Positions 1-12,215 of a DNA stretch of 64,000 nt are shown piece by piece. How positions within the stretch are numbered: the first letter of the stretch is position 1; the number at the start of each line of letters is the position of its first letter. Source of the stretch: Rhizoclosmatium globosum (Eukaryota; Chytridiomycota; Chytridiomycetes; Chytridiales; Chytriomycetaceae); the NCBI GenBank assembly GCA_002104985.1, contig MCGO01000056.1, forward strand, positions 124,001 through 188,000, read 5' to 3'. Made by a program: the position numbers and the translations under genes. Below the pieces are notes generated by a model. It made no database searches. It worked only from the letters and a program-made list of their open reading frames with translations, and had not been told where the DNA came from.

Positions 1-226
1 TTGACATGCCGTTATTGGATGAGACAAGGACATCTCCTTGTCCACTTCAAACAATCTAGCACCCGAATCGCTGGCGAGAACGACGAAATACGTACCATTG
101 AAACTCGCAGCATTTGGATCAGCCCAGGGGTCAAACGGGAATCAATTGTTCATCAGCAATAGGGCGATCACTTCAACTGGAACTACAACTCATTCAGCAC
201 AACCGTACTCATCACACATACAACAG

Positions 227-971
227 AACTGAAATCTGTAACTTCTCCGGATTCAAGATCTACCCAGGTCACGGAAAGACCTACATCAAGGCTGACTCCA
301 GAGTGCGTACTTCCCCCACCTTGAATGAAGAAGATAGTTTGGATTTGAAATGGATTTGAACTGGATATTCGAAAAGAGAGCAAAAGTGAAGTGAACGTGG
401 TGGTATATGAAAAGGAGTGGGAGTTAAAGTGTGTATGTAGGATGGAGACGTTTGAAAGGATAGAGCAGTCATCAAAGTGGAATCGACAAACTCTGGACGT
501 ATCGGAAAAGCTTCAATGCAATTCACGCAACGAATCCGAAATGAATGATGGCATACAAAACTAACAACCCTCTCTTTTTTCTAGTCTTACCGTTTGATCA
601 ACGGAAAGTGTGAGTCTCTCTTCTTGCAGAGAATCAAGCCATCCAAGCTTGACTGGACCATTGTTTTCCGTCGTCTCCACAAGAAGGGACAGGCTGAGGA
701 GGCTTCCAAGAAGCGTTCCCGCCGTACCGTCAAGGCTCAGCGTGCCGTTGTTGGAGCCACTTTGGACGCCATCAAGGCCAAGAAGGCTCAGAAGCCAGAG
801 TTGCGTGCTTCTTTGCGTGCTGCTGCCGCTGCCAAGTCCAAGGAGGCCAAGAAGGTTGCTCAGGAGAAGAAGAAGGCTGAGTTGTCCCAGGTCAAGGCTG
901 CCCAGAAGGGTAACATCTCCAAGCAGCAGTCCAAGGGTGCTGGTAAGAAGATCCAGGCCACCTCTCGTTAA
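227..971 (+). CDS. RPL24: 60S ribosomal protein eL24 (5' end missing)
   Basis: Structural protein of the large ribosomal subunit. Two exons are visible: 227-302 and 585-971. The first encodes TEICNFSGFKIYPGHGK, the conserved N-terminal zinc-finger-like region of eL24; the second contains WTIVFRRLHKKGQ and a long Lys/Ala-rich C-terminal helix ending ATSR, as in fungal eL24. The intron 303-584 begins GTGCGT, has a CTAAC branch site near 561 and ends CTAG. The initiator codon is not in the visible exon: the reading frame at 227 needs two bases from an upstream exon, and no ATG followed by a fitting donor is seen in 1-226, so exon 1 probably lies before the window. The next gene, NUP98-NUP96, starts 169 bp downstream on the same strand. 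Family assignment is secure; only the start is unresolved. Confidence 0.93.
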
Positions 972-1140
972 GCTGTTTTTCACGTGAAGAAGGAGAAGGG
1001 AAGAGGGTTTCGCCCTTGGATGTTCATCGGAATCAATATGTGTAAACTACTGACTTCATCAATAAAGTCAATTCAATCTCGTTTTGATGGAAAAGTGAAC
1101 AAGGAAGAAGAGACTGTTTTTCACCCAAAAAAGACAACTG

Positions 1141-4100
1141 ATGTTCGGCAGTTTTGGACAACAGCCGGCGTTCGGAGCGCAGCCTGGACAGCAACAGCCA
1201 GCGTTTGGAGCACCGACGACAACGTTTGGTAAGGACGAACGCGCGGTGGCTGGTTAGAGAGACCGAGAGACTGACTTGAAGTTCGCTCAGGGGCCGCACC
1301 AGCATTTGGAGCACCGGCTCAGCAACAACCGACGGGCTTTGGCGCAGCAGCAGCGGCACCAGCGACAAACTCATTTGGTGAGAACGCGTTTTTGTTTGTT
1401 TCTTTGTTTGGGTTTGGGTTTAAACGACTGACCGACTGGCTGGTTTCACTGACTCAATCGCAACAACGAAAAAACAGGGTTTGGCGTAAACACGTCGTTT
1501 GGCGCAGCAGCAGCGAGACCCGCATTTGGCCAGGCTCAAAGCGCTACAACGGCTGCTCCAGGCGGCTCTCTGTTTGGCCAGCCGCAACAGCAACCTGCGC
1601 AGTCGGGCTTTGGCTTTGGTGCGTGTCCTGACCCACAACTAAACTACCTCTAAACTATCTTTAAACTATCTCTTCTAGGCCAACCACAGCAACAGCAATC
1701 AACGGGTCTCTTTGGCACACCCGCTCAACCTGCTACTGGCTTTGGAACTCCCGCAACAACTTCCTTTGGCTTTGGCGCTGCTGCCCCTGCCACAACTCCT
1801 TCCTTTGGTGCTCCAGGACAAACAACTCCAACAAATAACTTTGGTACTGGAAATCCACAATATGTCATTACACAGGAACGGGAAAGTGCTGGAACTAGCA
1901 GTTTGAGTGCCGGTACGATGTCAAACTTTTTGGCAATTACTGCCATGCCAAACTATAAAAACTGGAGTTATGAGGTTTGTCCGTCTGGTTGTGTTTTTAC
2001 GTTGCTAGTGATGTTGATCACTTTTTTTTCTTCTTCCTTCGCCTACCAATGGCTACTCCTTATACTCATAAAAATCCCGTCAGGAATTGCGCGTGCAAGA
2101 TTATGCTATGGGCAAAAAATTCAGTACGCAAGGACCTGGAATGGGCGCGACAAATGCATTCGGTGCCCCTGCTGCAACTGGATTTGGTGGTGGTGCCTTT
2201 GGAGCTGCTGCTGCTCCAACCGGTGGACTCTTTGGTCAAACGCAACCGGCTCAACAAAATACGGGCTTCGGATTTGGCGCAGCCGCTAGTCAACCTGCCA
2301 CAGGTGATATTATTCGGGTTTCTTCTTTGGATTCAAACTCACAACAATCAACAGGTGGTATGTTTGGAGCAACAAATACCACTACGCCCTCTATTTTTGG
2401 TGGTACTGGCACAACAACTGGTGCTTTTGGTGCTCCAGCTGCAGCTCCCGCGTTTGGTCAGGCAGCGCCTGCTTCCACTGGTTTCTCCTTTGGAGCTGCA
2501 AATCAAACTGCTCCTAAAACTGGGTTTGGTGCATTTGGTAAAGCATTGAATTTTAAGTTTGCTTGTTCTCATGGTACCTTATAGGTTCCACTTCAACCAC
2601 ACCCTCTGCATTCGGACAAGGCACAACAAACGCGTTTGGTGCAGCACCTGCAACAAATGCATTTGGACAGCCACAGCAACAAACTACAGGTGCGTTTGGA
2701 GCACCTGCAGGAGGTACAAGTTTGTTTGGGCAGAAGCCGGCAGGTGCCTCGCCTTTCGGAGCGGCTACTAGTACACTCGGCGGAGGTTTTGGGAGTGCAC
2801 TTGGTGCCAACAACACAACCGGAGCATTCGGAGCTCCTGCAGGTGCAGCTACAACCAACGCCTTTGGAGCCCGTCCAGCAACAAGTTGAGTTTTCCTGAT
2901 AGCCTGTGGTTATTTAACGAATCTTCTTACAGCATCACCTTTCGGTGCGCCAGCAACTGGTACTTCTCTCTTTGGTTCCACTCAACCAGCAACCCAAACA
3001 AATCCATTCGGGGCTGCTGCTCCTGCAACTGGAGGGTTGTTCGGATCAGCTGCACCAGCAACTGGTGGATTTGGGACATCTTTGGGTGGCGGTTTCGGAG
3101 CTGCAAAGCCTGCCACTACTGGATTATTTGGGGCTGCTCCTGCGGCCACTCCAGCATTCGGAGGATTTGGTCAAACTGCACCCGCTGCCACCACAGGTGG
3201 ACTCTTTGGAGGTTTTGGAGCTTCAACCACACCAGCTCCTGCTAATACCGGATTTGGTACATCTTTGGGAGGATTCGGTACTTCAACTATTGGAACGGGT
3301 GGATTTGGAACATCAACACCTGCCACTGGCTCTCTCTTCGGAGGCGGTACTTCTATGTTCAATCAGTCTGCCGCACCTGTTGCGCCACAACCCTCCCTCC
3401 ATGCTGCCATTGACAAAAATCCATATGGAAATAATCCATTGTTTAATGCTTCAACCAAACCAGCCGGATCTGTCTCCTCTTCTGGACCAGCGTTGTTTGC
3501 CCCGCCTGAAGCCGCAGAAAAGAAGCAAGCCCTTTTGCCTCACTACAAGATGACTCCAAAGAGTGCCAGCAAAATCAAACTTCGAGGTTTTACACCTGCT
3601 AAACCACCGAGTGACTTTTTTTCGGGAGTCTCAGGAGGAAGCGCGGTTGTTGGTGGAAGCGGCTCCTCACCGGCAGGGCTTCCAAAATCCGTGCTTGGAA
3701 TGTTGAAGGATGACGGCGGTGATGCTCTCAGTGGATCCAATTACCCTGGTGCTTTCAAGCCACGTGTGAAGAAGTTAGTTATTTCTGATGATGCTGATCT
3801 TGCCCCAGTATCAACTTCTACTTCGAATGGGAGTACCCCAGCTCGTCCTGCTTCAACTTCGAATGCAACATCAGCAAACAGAACTGTCCGCTTTTTGGAT
3901 GAAAGTGAATCTGTTAATATCCCAGTCGTTGATGTTACCTTGAGCACCAAGAAAGCAACTCCGTTTGCAAACAAGCTAGCATCTGTTGCCCCTTCATCTC
4001 CTCCAAAGGGCGTTCGTTCTGTTTCTCCAAAAAGAAGCCCTGCGCGTGATTTGGTTTACGAAACAGAGCCCAGTACTCAAGAGCTTTTGGAGTTGAGTGA

Positions 4101-7100
4101 TGCAGAGCTCACTCGTGTTGAGGGTTATACCGTAATCTTGCCAACTGTGGGAAAAGTCCGTTTCTTGGAACCTGTTAACCTCTTGCAGGCTAGTCCAACC
4201 GGAAACCGAGCTGGTATTGCTCAAATTCCAGGAAAGATTGTTTTGCTCAAGCACAAAGTGATTGAAGTATACCCAGATGATACGGAAAAGGACCCCGTCG
4301 GTATGGGTGTCAATGTTCCAGCCGAAGTATCGTTGGACAGATGTTGGGTTGTCGACAAAGCTACAGGAAAAGCCATTACGGATGAAACTGACCCAAGATT
4401 TGACCAGCACTATACCAAGTTGTCCAAGATTGAAGGAACCAAAATGATCGGATTCAACAAATCAACTGGAACGTGGAGATTCCGTGTAGAGCACTTCAGT
4501 AAATATGGCTTGGACGATGATGAAGATGACGGAGATGTCGTTGCTGCTGTACCAGTTGCCGAAATTGTAGCTGGTGTCGCTGTTGCAGGAAAAGTGCCTG
4601 CGTTCTCGGATGAGTTTGCAATTGAAGACGACGAAGAAGACGAAGAGGAGGACGACGAAGGTGTCTCGTTGGGAAATGATTCGTTTGCCTTTGTCAAGTC
4701 TCGGAAGGTTCCTGCAGGAGGTGCGCAGGGTAAAAAAGTTGCGGATTTGCGCAAGGTCGCTGCATTAAATCAAATGAAGATTCTTCAACAGCAGCAGCAA
4801 CAACAAAATCGAAGAAGGGTCGTTGAAACATCAATTTTGGATGACCTCGGTGACGAAGAATATGAGGAAGAAGAATTTGACGTTGAAGAGCAGGATTTTG
4901 TGTCGGGGGAGGAGGACGTTGTTGATGAATATGATGAGGAAGTGAACTCTAGTTTCACTGCCTCCGTTAACGAAGGGCTTTATTCATCTGAAGTGGCCGA
5001 GTCTGTTCTGCAGAAAAATGAGAGTGTTGAGGAGGAAAATGAGTCGGAGGAACTGTACAGTGTTTCTCCAAACAAAATGGCTCGTTCTGCTCCTGTCTCT
5101 CGTCGTATCAGTAACATGACAGCCGGCTTATTCGCAAACGCTCCGATTAATCACTCCCGATCTGTTTTTGGTGCCTCTGCCTTTGGTGCCCATAACTCTA
5201 CTTCATCTGCAGTTGGAAGTCTCTTCCAGCCGAAGTCATCTACTACTCAAAAGCGAGGCCTCGACTCCATGATGGATGTTGAATCTTTGGAAGCTGATCC
5301 AAGTGCCGGCCAATTGGGCACAATCAATGTAATGCAGGAGTTTCAAAGTCCCATCAAGATCAAGAAAACAAGTGTTCCATCTGTTCCGTTTTCCGCAACG
5401 AAGAAGTCAGTTCCAATCAAAAGTGCTTTCTTGAGCAGCAAGCAGGATGAGCATGTTGTTCCTGTTCCCATCAAAGAAGTTGAGCAGTCAACACCTGCGT
5501 TGAAAGTTCTTCCGCCACTCTCTGATGAACCAAAGCCACATTATATCCCTGTTCCTCATTTATCGGACAGCATTGTGAGCGGTCGTCAGCATCATTGTGT
5601 TGATGCAGGTCTGTTTATGGGTCGTAGTTTTCGTGTTGGATGGGCCCCAGGAGGCAAATATGTTGTGTCGGGGAGGTGAGTTATTGAACTGTCCCCAAAC
5701 TCTCAGCATGTGGTACATCGCATTTATATGACTGGTTTTGATGCTTGGTTATTTGATTTCGTCTCCTTTCCTCTCCCCTCCTATCATTTTTTGGATTCAA
5801 ATACCCTTAATAAACTCACATTTCCCTCTTCAATTAAGGTCACCTGCGTCTGATAAGTTCTCTTCCGTCAGTGTCGTTGTGTTGCCTGAGTTTTCGTGGC
5901 AGGTTTGTTTGTATTTTTTCGTTGTTGAGGCCCTGATTTAAAATTCATATTTTTCTGTCAGCATGAGAAAGATTCTCGTGTGAAAGAAGCGTTTGCTGCT
6001 GCTGAAAAGAATCGCCATCAGAAGTGTCTTGAGGCGATTCTTTCTGGTTCGCAGATAACTCCCACTGTGGCAACAAACCAAACGACGATTGCAGGCGCAC
6101 ATGTAGAGCCAAGCCGTATTGTTGACACCCTTGCTCAACCAGCGAAAAGTTTGTCTCAATCAAAGGCGGTCGTGACCCATTCGTGTCCAATTGCTTTAAT
6201 CAACAAGGAGTTTAACTTCTCCACATTGGCAAACATTTCTTCTCAAGCCAACAAGACTATTTCGCATAGTTCCACGTTATCCGAAAATGATACGCGTCGT
6301 CCTTTCACTCAGATTGAAAATTCACTATGGAACCTTGCTTCTGCATTGTTTGACCCACTGTCGTTGCCTTCTCCAACTGAAGATGGATTTTCTGAAACTG
6401 CTATTGCATCCATCAAGGAGAGTCTTCAAAAAGATCGTGTGTCAAACTGGCTTCGGGATTTGTCCCCGTCAAATCAGAAACTTGGAACGTCTGCCGATGC
6501 TATTTACACACACTTGTTGAATCGCAATATTTCTGCTGCCGTTCAGGCAGCCATTAAGAACAAAGATTTGAGATTGGCAACGGTTTTGGCACAGACAGGT
6601 GGCTCTGGTGCTAGTACTCGCGTCGTCGATAGCAGAAGCCCTACAACGCGATCTACTGGTCATGGAGTTTTAAGCAGAAGCTCATCGAGCCAAACAGCAA
6701 GAACGGATGTTGCGGACCAGATCAAATGTTGGGTTCGTGATGGTGTGGATTCTGGGATTCCTGAAGAGTATTTAAAAGTCTGGCGCCTTATTTCAGGAGA
6801 CGTTAGTCTTTGGGATAAAGTTGTTCTTGCTGGTGCCACTGACTGGCGTCAGACGTTTGGGCTATATTTATGGTACGCAAACGGTGGAGCTTTCAGCCTC
6901 ACTCAAGCTATTCGTGAATATGACTTGGCTTGGAGTTCTACGTCGCGGCTGAGTGGAAAGCCACCTTCTCCCTGGTATGCTCAGAAGAGTGCATTGAAAG
7001 ATGTGTCCTATAACTTATTGAAACTTCATACCGATTCGGAATATTCACTGGAATCTGCGCTGTTGACCTCTGCAGTCGGTCCCAATTTATTGGATCATCG

Positions 7101-8279
7101 TGTGAGTTGGTTATTGTGGGTAGTGTTGTCCCGAGCCAAGCATTTGCGGGAGTTCTCGAATCATCAAAACTTGGTTCACATCAAGAAAAATCCGCATGGC
7201 AGCTCTGTCATGGATCATGACAGCTTGAACGCCGATGATCTGGCAAGTTACTTGGTTTCTCCCACTGCAGATCGGTGTACTGCTTCATTATGTAGTACTC
7301 TTGAGTCTCTTGGTTTGTGGAAGTGGGCCGTGTTTGTGGCCATGTTTTTATCAACTCAAAATGGGCGAGAGTCTTTAGTGAAAAGCATCTTGACGAGATG
7401 GTTCCCAGTCAGCGATTCAACGGCTAGTATTGCTGCTAATCCAAACGGCATTCATACCCAAAGCGATGATTGGAGATTTATTGTGTCCACTTTGAGAGTC
7501 CCTCCAGTTTGGGTTCATGAGGCGAAGGTACGGTATCAGAATATTCCAAATGACTCCTAACGAATCAATTTAGGTTCTTCGTGCCCAGTATGACAGTAAT
7601 ATTCATCAAGAATGTGTAAGCTTAATCGACGCCGAAAAGTATATTTCGGCACATCAGTTGATTGTCGCCACTTTGTGTCCACTGCCGCTGATAAATGGTT
7701 CGTGTTGCGTAGCTAGTTCGCTGAAGATTCTAATCAACGTTATAGAATCATTTACTGAAATCAAGAAGTTGCTGCAATCTATTCCCGCATCTTCAGTCCC
7801 GCAACACTGGAATCTTGGAGGAGGATTGATTCTGGAATACATCTCCACTGTTGAACAAGTAGACGCTTTGCGTCAAGCTGGATGGGTGAATCAAAAAGAA
7901 GTATTGGATGTATATGCACCAAAATGGTTGGATTTGTTGAGGGCTATTGCTCATGCAAAAACTGGTAGCAGTTGGATTTCTGCTTGTTTGGCTTCAAGAA
8001 TGAGTTCTGGACAACTGAAAGCCATCAAAACCAACTGGTCCGTGTGCCTTTGTACCTTGGCCGCAAAAGTAGTCAATACTGTAATCGAAATCGAGCAACA
8101 TTTCAATCTGAAAGATAAGAGAAGTCCTTTGGTGAGTTAAAGTTGGTTCTTTGCGTTGTTTTCTGATGATGCCTTACTAGATTCCTGGTGATTTGTTGAG
8201 AATTATTCCGCTGAGTGAAGACACTCGTGCAAAGTACGCTGGACAGGCTGTTCTGGAGTCTTGGTTCTCCCAAATGTGA
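1141..8279 (+). CDS. NUP98: NUP98-NUP96 nucleoporin precursor, 11 exons, 2131 aa
   Basis: Nuclear pore polyprotein. Exons: 1141-1228, 1291-1377, 1478-1618, 1679-1974, 2084-2537, 2585-2884, 2933-5675, 5839-5902, 5962-7527, 7574-8131, 8181-8279; total 6,396 nt in frame. Residues 1 to about 500 are FG/GLFG repeats (FG-Nup permeability barrier) interrupted by a GLEBS-type motif at about 163-219, with the core AMPNYKNWSYEELRVQDYAM, which binds Gle2/Rae1 in known relatives. The autoproteolytic domain spans about 850-980 and contains the self-cleavage triad His976-Phe977-Ser978 (4492-4500), so cleavage should give a 977-residue Nup98 and a 1154-residue Nup96. An Asp/Glu-rich linker follows, and the Nup96 helical scaffold fills the C-terminus (about 1450-2131). 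Human and fission-yeast homologues are about 1,800 aa; the excess is in FG and acidic linker sequence. Four early introns split the Gly codon of a Phe-Gly pair. Confidence 0.95.
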
Positions 8280-8469
8280 TAATAATAAAAATAAAAGTGA
8301 GCTTTAGGAAAGAGAATTACTAGTAAAAAAGGAATTCCAAAGCCATGACCCACGTCGTTCCCCACCGTTCCCACTCCTGCTACTCGCTCAGCAAAATTAG
8401 AGCAACCTTCTTCTGCTCAAAAACAGATATCTGATCACTCTCAAAAGAATACCAACCTTTAATCAACAG

Positions 8470-8822
8470 GATGCATTACTGTCCTCCTCTTCCAATCTCT
8501 GCGCTCCCTTGCTATGATGACTGCCGGAGCAAACTTTACGCACCTCATATCATTCAGAAAAGAACACAACCATGTCCTCGTCACAGACGGAATCTACTCT
8601 ATCCTTCGACACCCTTCTTATACCGCCTTTTTCTACTGGGCAGTCATTCTGCAAGGCGGCGTCATGAAAAATCCTGTCGCGTGTCTTGGTTACTGTGTCG
8701 CTCAGCAAGTTTTCGTCAACAGAATCCGTATTGAGGAGGATACTTTGGTGCACTTTTTTGGTCCTCAATACGAAGAGTACCGTAAACGAAGTTGGGTGTT
8801 TATTCCCGGGGTTTGGAATTAA
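8470..8822 (+). pseudogene. ICMT/STE14 C-terminal exon, 5'-truncated copy
   Basis: Last exon of a protein-S-isoprenylcysteine O-methyltransferase, the ER-membrane enzyme that methylates prenylated CaaX cysteines. The frame reads RSLAMMTAGANFTHL, then VTDGIYSILRHPSYTAFFYW (AdoMet-binding region) and EEDTLVHFFGPQYEEYRKR, ending GVWN-stop. Sequence before the acceptor (ATCAACAG, 8462-8469) matches the complete-looking copy at 63,474-64,000 only back to about 8,456; before that comes the 3' flank of NUP98-NUP96, and no upstream ICMT exon is visible. Compared with the right-hand copy it has lost one codon and altered neighbouring residues where the family has an aromatic-rich LWKFF-like segment (here VAQQVFVNRI, there VALCKFFVNRI). 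I infer a non-functional duplicate left at the head of the tandem array. An unnoticed alternative 5' exon cannot be excluded. Confidence 0.8.
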
Positions 8823-9404
8823 GCATAAATAAAAATGCTTCTCTCTTGGTTAGTGATAGTGTGAAAGGAGTGAGGCACCAAAACATCATCGGTTTTTTTG
8901 AATGAAGTACGAGAGTGAACCAGGAAAGTTGGGACTAGCAACTGACTGAGAGTTTTCAATGAGATGTAAAGGGTGGTTTCCTGATCCAAAAGAGTTTGGC
9001 AAACAGCCGAGGGAATCAAACACCGTTTGAAATAATAGTTATTTATTTATTGACTATTTTTTAGACGATAGATTCACATAAATCGAACATAAATCCCAAC
9101 AACTTCCAACAAGACTGAATACTCTGAGGATTAATCAAGAACGATCAAGCACTACAATTATCTGTCACAAAGAGTTAATATTCGGACGTGCGAAGTGTTT
9201 GAAAAGAAGCGTACATATTTGGATGTTGCGCGGTGTCTAACTGTTGACAAACCAAAACGCGTACTTCCTATCAAGTGGCATCGTCAGTCGCATGGATCTA
9301 GCAATATAATATGAATTAGTATTAGTGAGAGAGACATGCTTTAAAGCAAATTAGAGGAAAGGGCAGAATGTGATGAGATAACAGTCGCCAGCTGATTCAG
9401 TCCC
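8823..9404. other. ICMT 3' flank shared with array units; no gene seen
   Basis: About 580 bp without a convincing gene. It corresponds, inverted, to the flank at about 62,900-63,470, and in diverged form to the stretch following the ICMT relic in every array unit (for example 12,210-12,840). AT-rich tracts such as TAGTTATTTATTTATTGACT near 9,040 are shared by all copies. It links the ICMT end to the satellite. Confidence 0.6.
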
Positions 9405-9945
9405 TTGAACCAAAGGACCTCACAGCCAGACCAGTTGGACTGCTTGAACCAAACAGCAACCAGCCTACTAGTTGGCCGGCGTGACCTGGTGCCGTACCGC
9501 AAAACTAGCAGGTCCCATACGAGACCTCGACTCATAACCGCGTTAAATATACAAGGAAGCCGAGCTAATCTCCCTACTCGAGACGATCGCAAAGCCAGAC
9601 TGTTGGACTGCTTGAAGCAAACAGCAACTAGCCCACTGATTGGCCGGCGTGACCTGGTGTCGTACCGCAAAACCAGCAGCCTTTTTGAGGCTCTCCAGGT
9701 ATACTTCTCTCGCTCGCTCAAAATGATATCCACCGCGTTAAATATACAAGGAAGCTGAGCTAATCTCCCGGCTTGAGACGATCGCAAAGCCAGACTGTTG
9801 GACTGCTTGAAGCAAACAGCAACTAGCCCACTGATTGGCCGGCGTGACCTGGTGTCGTACCGCAAAACCAGCAGCCTTTTTGAGGCTCTCCAGGTATACT
9901 TCTCTCGCTCGCTCAAATGGATATCCACCGCGAATTTGTGTGTCA
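9405..9945. repeat. 195-bp satellite, unit 1: one diverged plus two monomers
   Basis: The phrase CGCAAAGCCAGACTGTTGGA recurs at 9,588 and 9,783, giving a period of 195 bp. A diverged, shorter related monomer precedes it (9,411-9,587). On the minus strand each monomer is an open 65-codon frame, so the array reads as a long antisense ORF. The block ends about 95 bp before the ATG of the 609-residue gene. Confidence 0.9.
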
Positions 9946-10040
9946 CTTATCTTGTATTCATGGCCCGTCGAAGAAAGCCAACACGGTTCGTGAATGTTTG
10001 GAAGTTTGACAGTTTTGTTTGTTTTGTTTGTTTTGCCAAA

Positions 10041-12030
10041 ATGAACGACCAATTCATTGCAGACCTCACTGTTGACGCGTTTTTGAAAGAATTGGAATCA
10101 AGAGATCGTGGGTCTTTGTATGCAAAGTCGTCTGAAGCTATTTGGTTCCTCTATACCCAGGCATTGCAGAAAAGGAAGATGGAGCTGCGTAAAATAGGCG
10201 GTCTCACGAGACAGCTCAACACTCTAAGTCAAAGAGAAGTATGAAATCGAATGTTTATATTATTGGTAACACATCTAATTGTGATTGTGAATAAGGCCGG
10301 GAAGGTTGAATTTCGGGACTACTTTCGAAACCTGCGAAGCAACTTTGAGATATGTTTAAAGAATGCAGACGCGTCAAAATACGCCAATATTGTCCAAAGT
10401 TCTCTCAGCATTCATTCAGAGACTTTCCCAATACTCGTTGAATTGGCCGGATTGAAACGACCCTCACAACAACCTGTCAAAATCCAAAAAGTACGACGTC
10501 TGAATGCAACAAGCAACGAATTTGAAGATCCGAACGTTGAAAATGTAGTGGTTGAATCTCGGGGGTATTCCCTAATTGTTGACGAGGAGGTCGAGAAGGA
10601 GAACCTTGGGTATTCATCAGGTTTCTTGCGATTCAGACAATAGTATATCAGCTTATTAACGCTCCAAACTATAGAATCTTATCATGCAAACTACAACACG
10701 TCTCTGTTTGGAGGCTCCAGTCCTGTGTGCGAAGCTGTAATTGATATTAGTAGCTTCCAAGACCCGTTCCAAAAATGCTTCCTTGAAAACACTGCAACCA
10801 GAAGGAAAACTGTTAGTACTTGTCATTCTGTTATTCGAGAAGCTGTTTGCTATGCCATCAAGCAAGGTAAAATGAAGGTGGACGATCCGTTGCTTGATAT
10901 GGAACTTCCAGTTCTTGTGTCCAAGCTCCTTCTTTGCCGCAAGTTTACAGACACTGAAAAAACATTACTTTTTGTCTATGCCAAAAACTTCAGGCACGCT
11001 GCGTGTCATTCTGGCCGACCTCTCTATTCTACTTTTGAATTCAGCAAGTTCTTGGCTGGTATCGTCCTGGTTCTTCAGGCTCTTGCTCGTTACCCAGCTG
11101 AACTCTCAAATAAACAAGGACTGCGTGTCGAAAAGGAATTCATTGCTTCCTTTCTAGAGATGAAGGCGATGTCGAAGGCTGACTCGGCTTCGTTCTACAC
11201 TTTGATTGGTGCGACTCGTTGCTCTGATCCTGATGGATTGACAGTGGCGCTGCTGGGATCCATTCAAAAAGCTGATATAGTGAAGTCCATGAAACATCAC
11301 CTTGAAGACATTGAAGATTTGACGAAAGAGTTCCTGTATAGATTTTTCGGTTACTGTACACATGATGGAGACTTACTGGAGACTCTTCAGCAGCTTCTTG
11401 AACACTCATCGCGTTGGAGGGACTCTTTTGTGACGGAAAGACGAGTATTTCGTCTCTTTCCAGGAGTTCAAGCCGCACAACTCATCAGTAGATATATCCG
11501 AATTGTTAAAGAGATGGGAATCTCGAAGTTACTTAGTTTGCCTGAAGCAGTAGAGTTTCTTTCGACGCCTATCGAGTTGCTGATTGCATTTGGTAAAGAT
11601 TCCTTCTCTTTCTTTTTTATTTTAATTCGTTTCTACTACAGGGGTGAAGCCAAAGCGAATGATTCACTTTTGGGACTTGTATATGTCTGTTACACAATCT
11701 TATTTGGTTAACCGTGACGTGATTGAAAACCCTACATCGCGAAATGTGACGCAATCTTCAACAAAGATGAGTCGAAAAGTACGAATCTCGTTCAAAAACT
11801 CAAAAGGGGTACTTAAAGTATTGAACAAAGATTTGCACGTTGCACTTCACTGGACCGTTGCGGAATATTTGGAGAAAAGAGAGCTGAAGTGTGGAAATGA
11901 AAAGGAGTGGCTTTGTGAATTTTCTGAGGATGGTACGTTTCATAAGGATGACGAGGTCTTTGGACTTGAAGGTGTGGGATATGTTGCGGACATCATTCTT
12001 TCGATTGTGGATAAGATTACTTTAGAATAG
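10041..12030 (+). CDS. Unrecognised 609-aa protein, array copy 1
   Basis: Four exons: 10041-10238, 10296-10620, 10675-11592, 11642-12030, totalling 1,830 nt. Introns are 57, 54 and 49 nt, GT-AG, in phases 0, 1 and 1; the first ends GAATAAG and the second has an ATTAAC branch-like site. The start MNDQFIADLTVDAFLKELES is chosen because its context (CCAAAATGA) is good and upstream frame sequence is low-complexity TTTG repeats. I do not recognise a family. The protein looks soluble and mostly helical, with no signal peptide or membrane segment. Blocks that look conserved-domain-like are LLLCRKFTDTEKTLLFVYAK, FLYRFFGYCTHDGDLLETL and, near the end, WLCEFSEDGTFHKDDEVFGL. It is the head copy of four intact tandem copies, each preceded by the 195-bp satellite. 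All four keep open frames and splice sites, which suggests coding function or very recent origin. Confidence 0.75.
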
Positions 12031-12160
12031 GAAAGTCGAATTAAGCGTAATTATTTTCTTTTCCCTTTTCTTTGAATGGAGTCGCATTAGTATAGCCCAT
12101 TTGAAAAAGTTATCCTCCCCCAATTCTCCAACCTCTCCACACTTCCAGCGAAAGCTAACA

Positions 12161-12215
12161 GGTTCAGATGGAATCTACTCCATCCTTCAACATCCTGTGG
12201 TGGGAATTGAGGAGA
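12161..12215 (+). pseudogene. ICMT 3'-end relic in unit 2
   Basis: The phrase CAGATGGAATCTACTCCATC matches the ICMT codons for DGIYSI (8,583 onward), runs to a HP-like position, then jumps to a match of the ICMT terminal GVWN/3' flank (TGGTGGGAATTGAGGAG against the end at 8,815-8,830). It is an ICMT fragment with an internal deletion, followed by ICMT-like 3' flank. Confidence 0.75.

Noticed and set aside
1..226. First exon of eL24 within the window
   Set aside because: No ATG followed by two bases and a GT donor in the needed frame; ATGs at 6 and 19 are not followed by a usable donor.
303..584. Box C/D snoRNA in the eL24 intron
   Set aside because: A GAATGATGGC motif occurs near 545 but lies close to the acceptor and has no following box D.
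9540..9800. tRNA-derived SINE or Pol III promoter in the satellite
   Set aside because: The minus strand has TTAGCTCAGCTTCC (A-box-like) and GGTTCAAGCAGTCC (B-box-like) pieces, but their order and spacing do not fit an internal Pol III promoter and no tRNA cloverleaf can be drawn.
9341..9946. 201-codon minus-strand ORF over the satellite as a protein-coding gene
   Set aside because: It is made of 65-codon satellite periods, has no intron or domain, and is broken in the right-hand copy. Kept as a finding, not as a gene.
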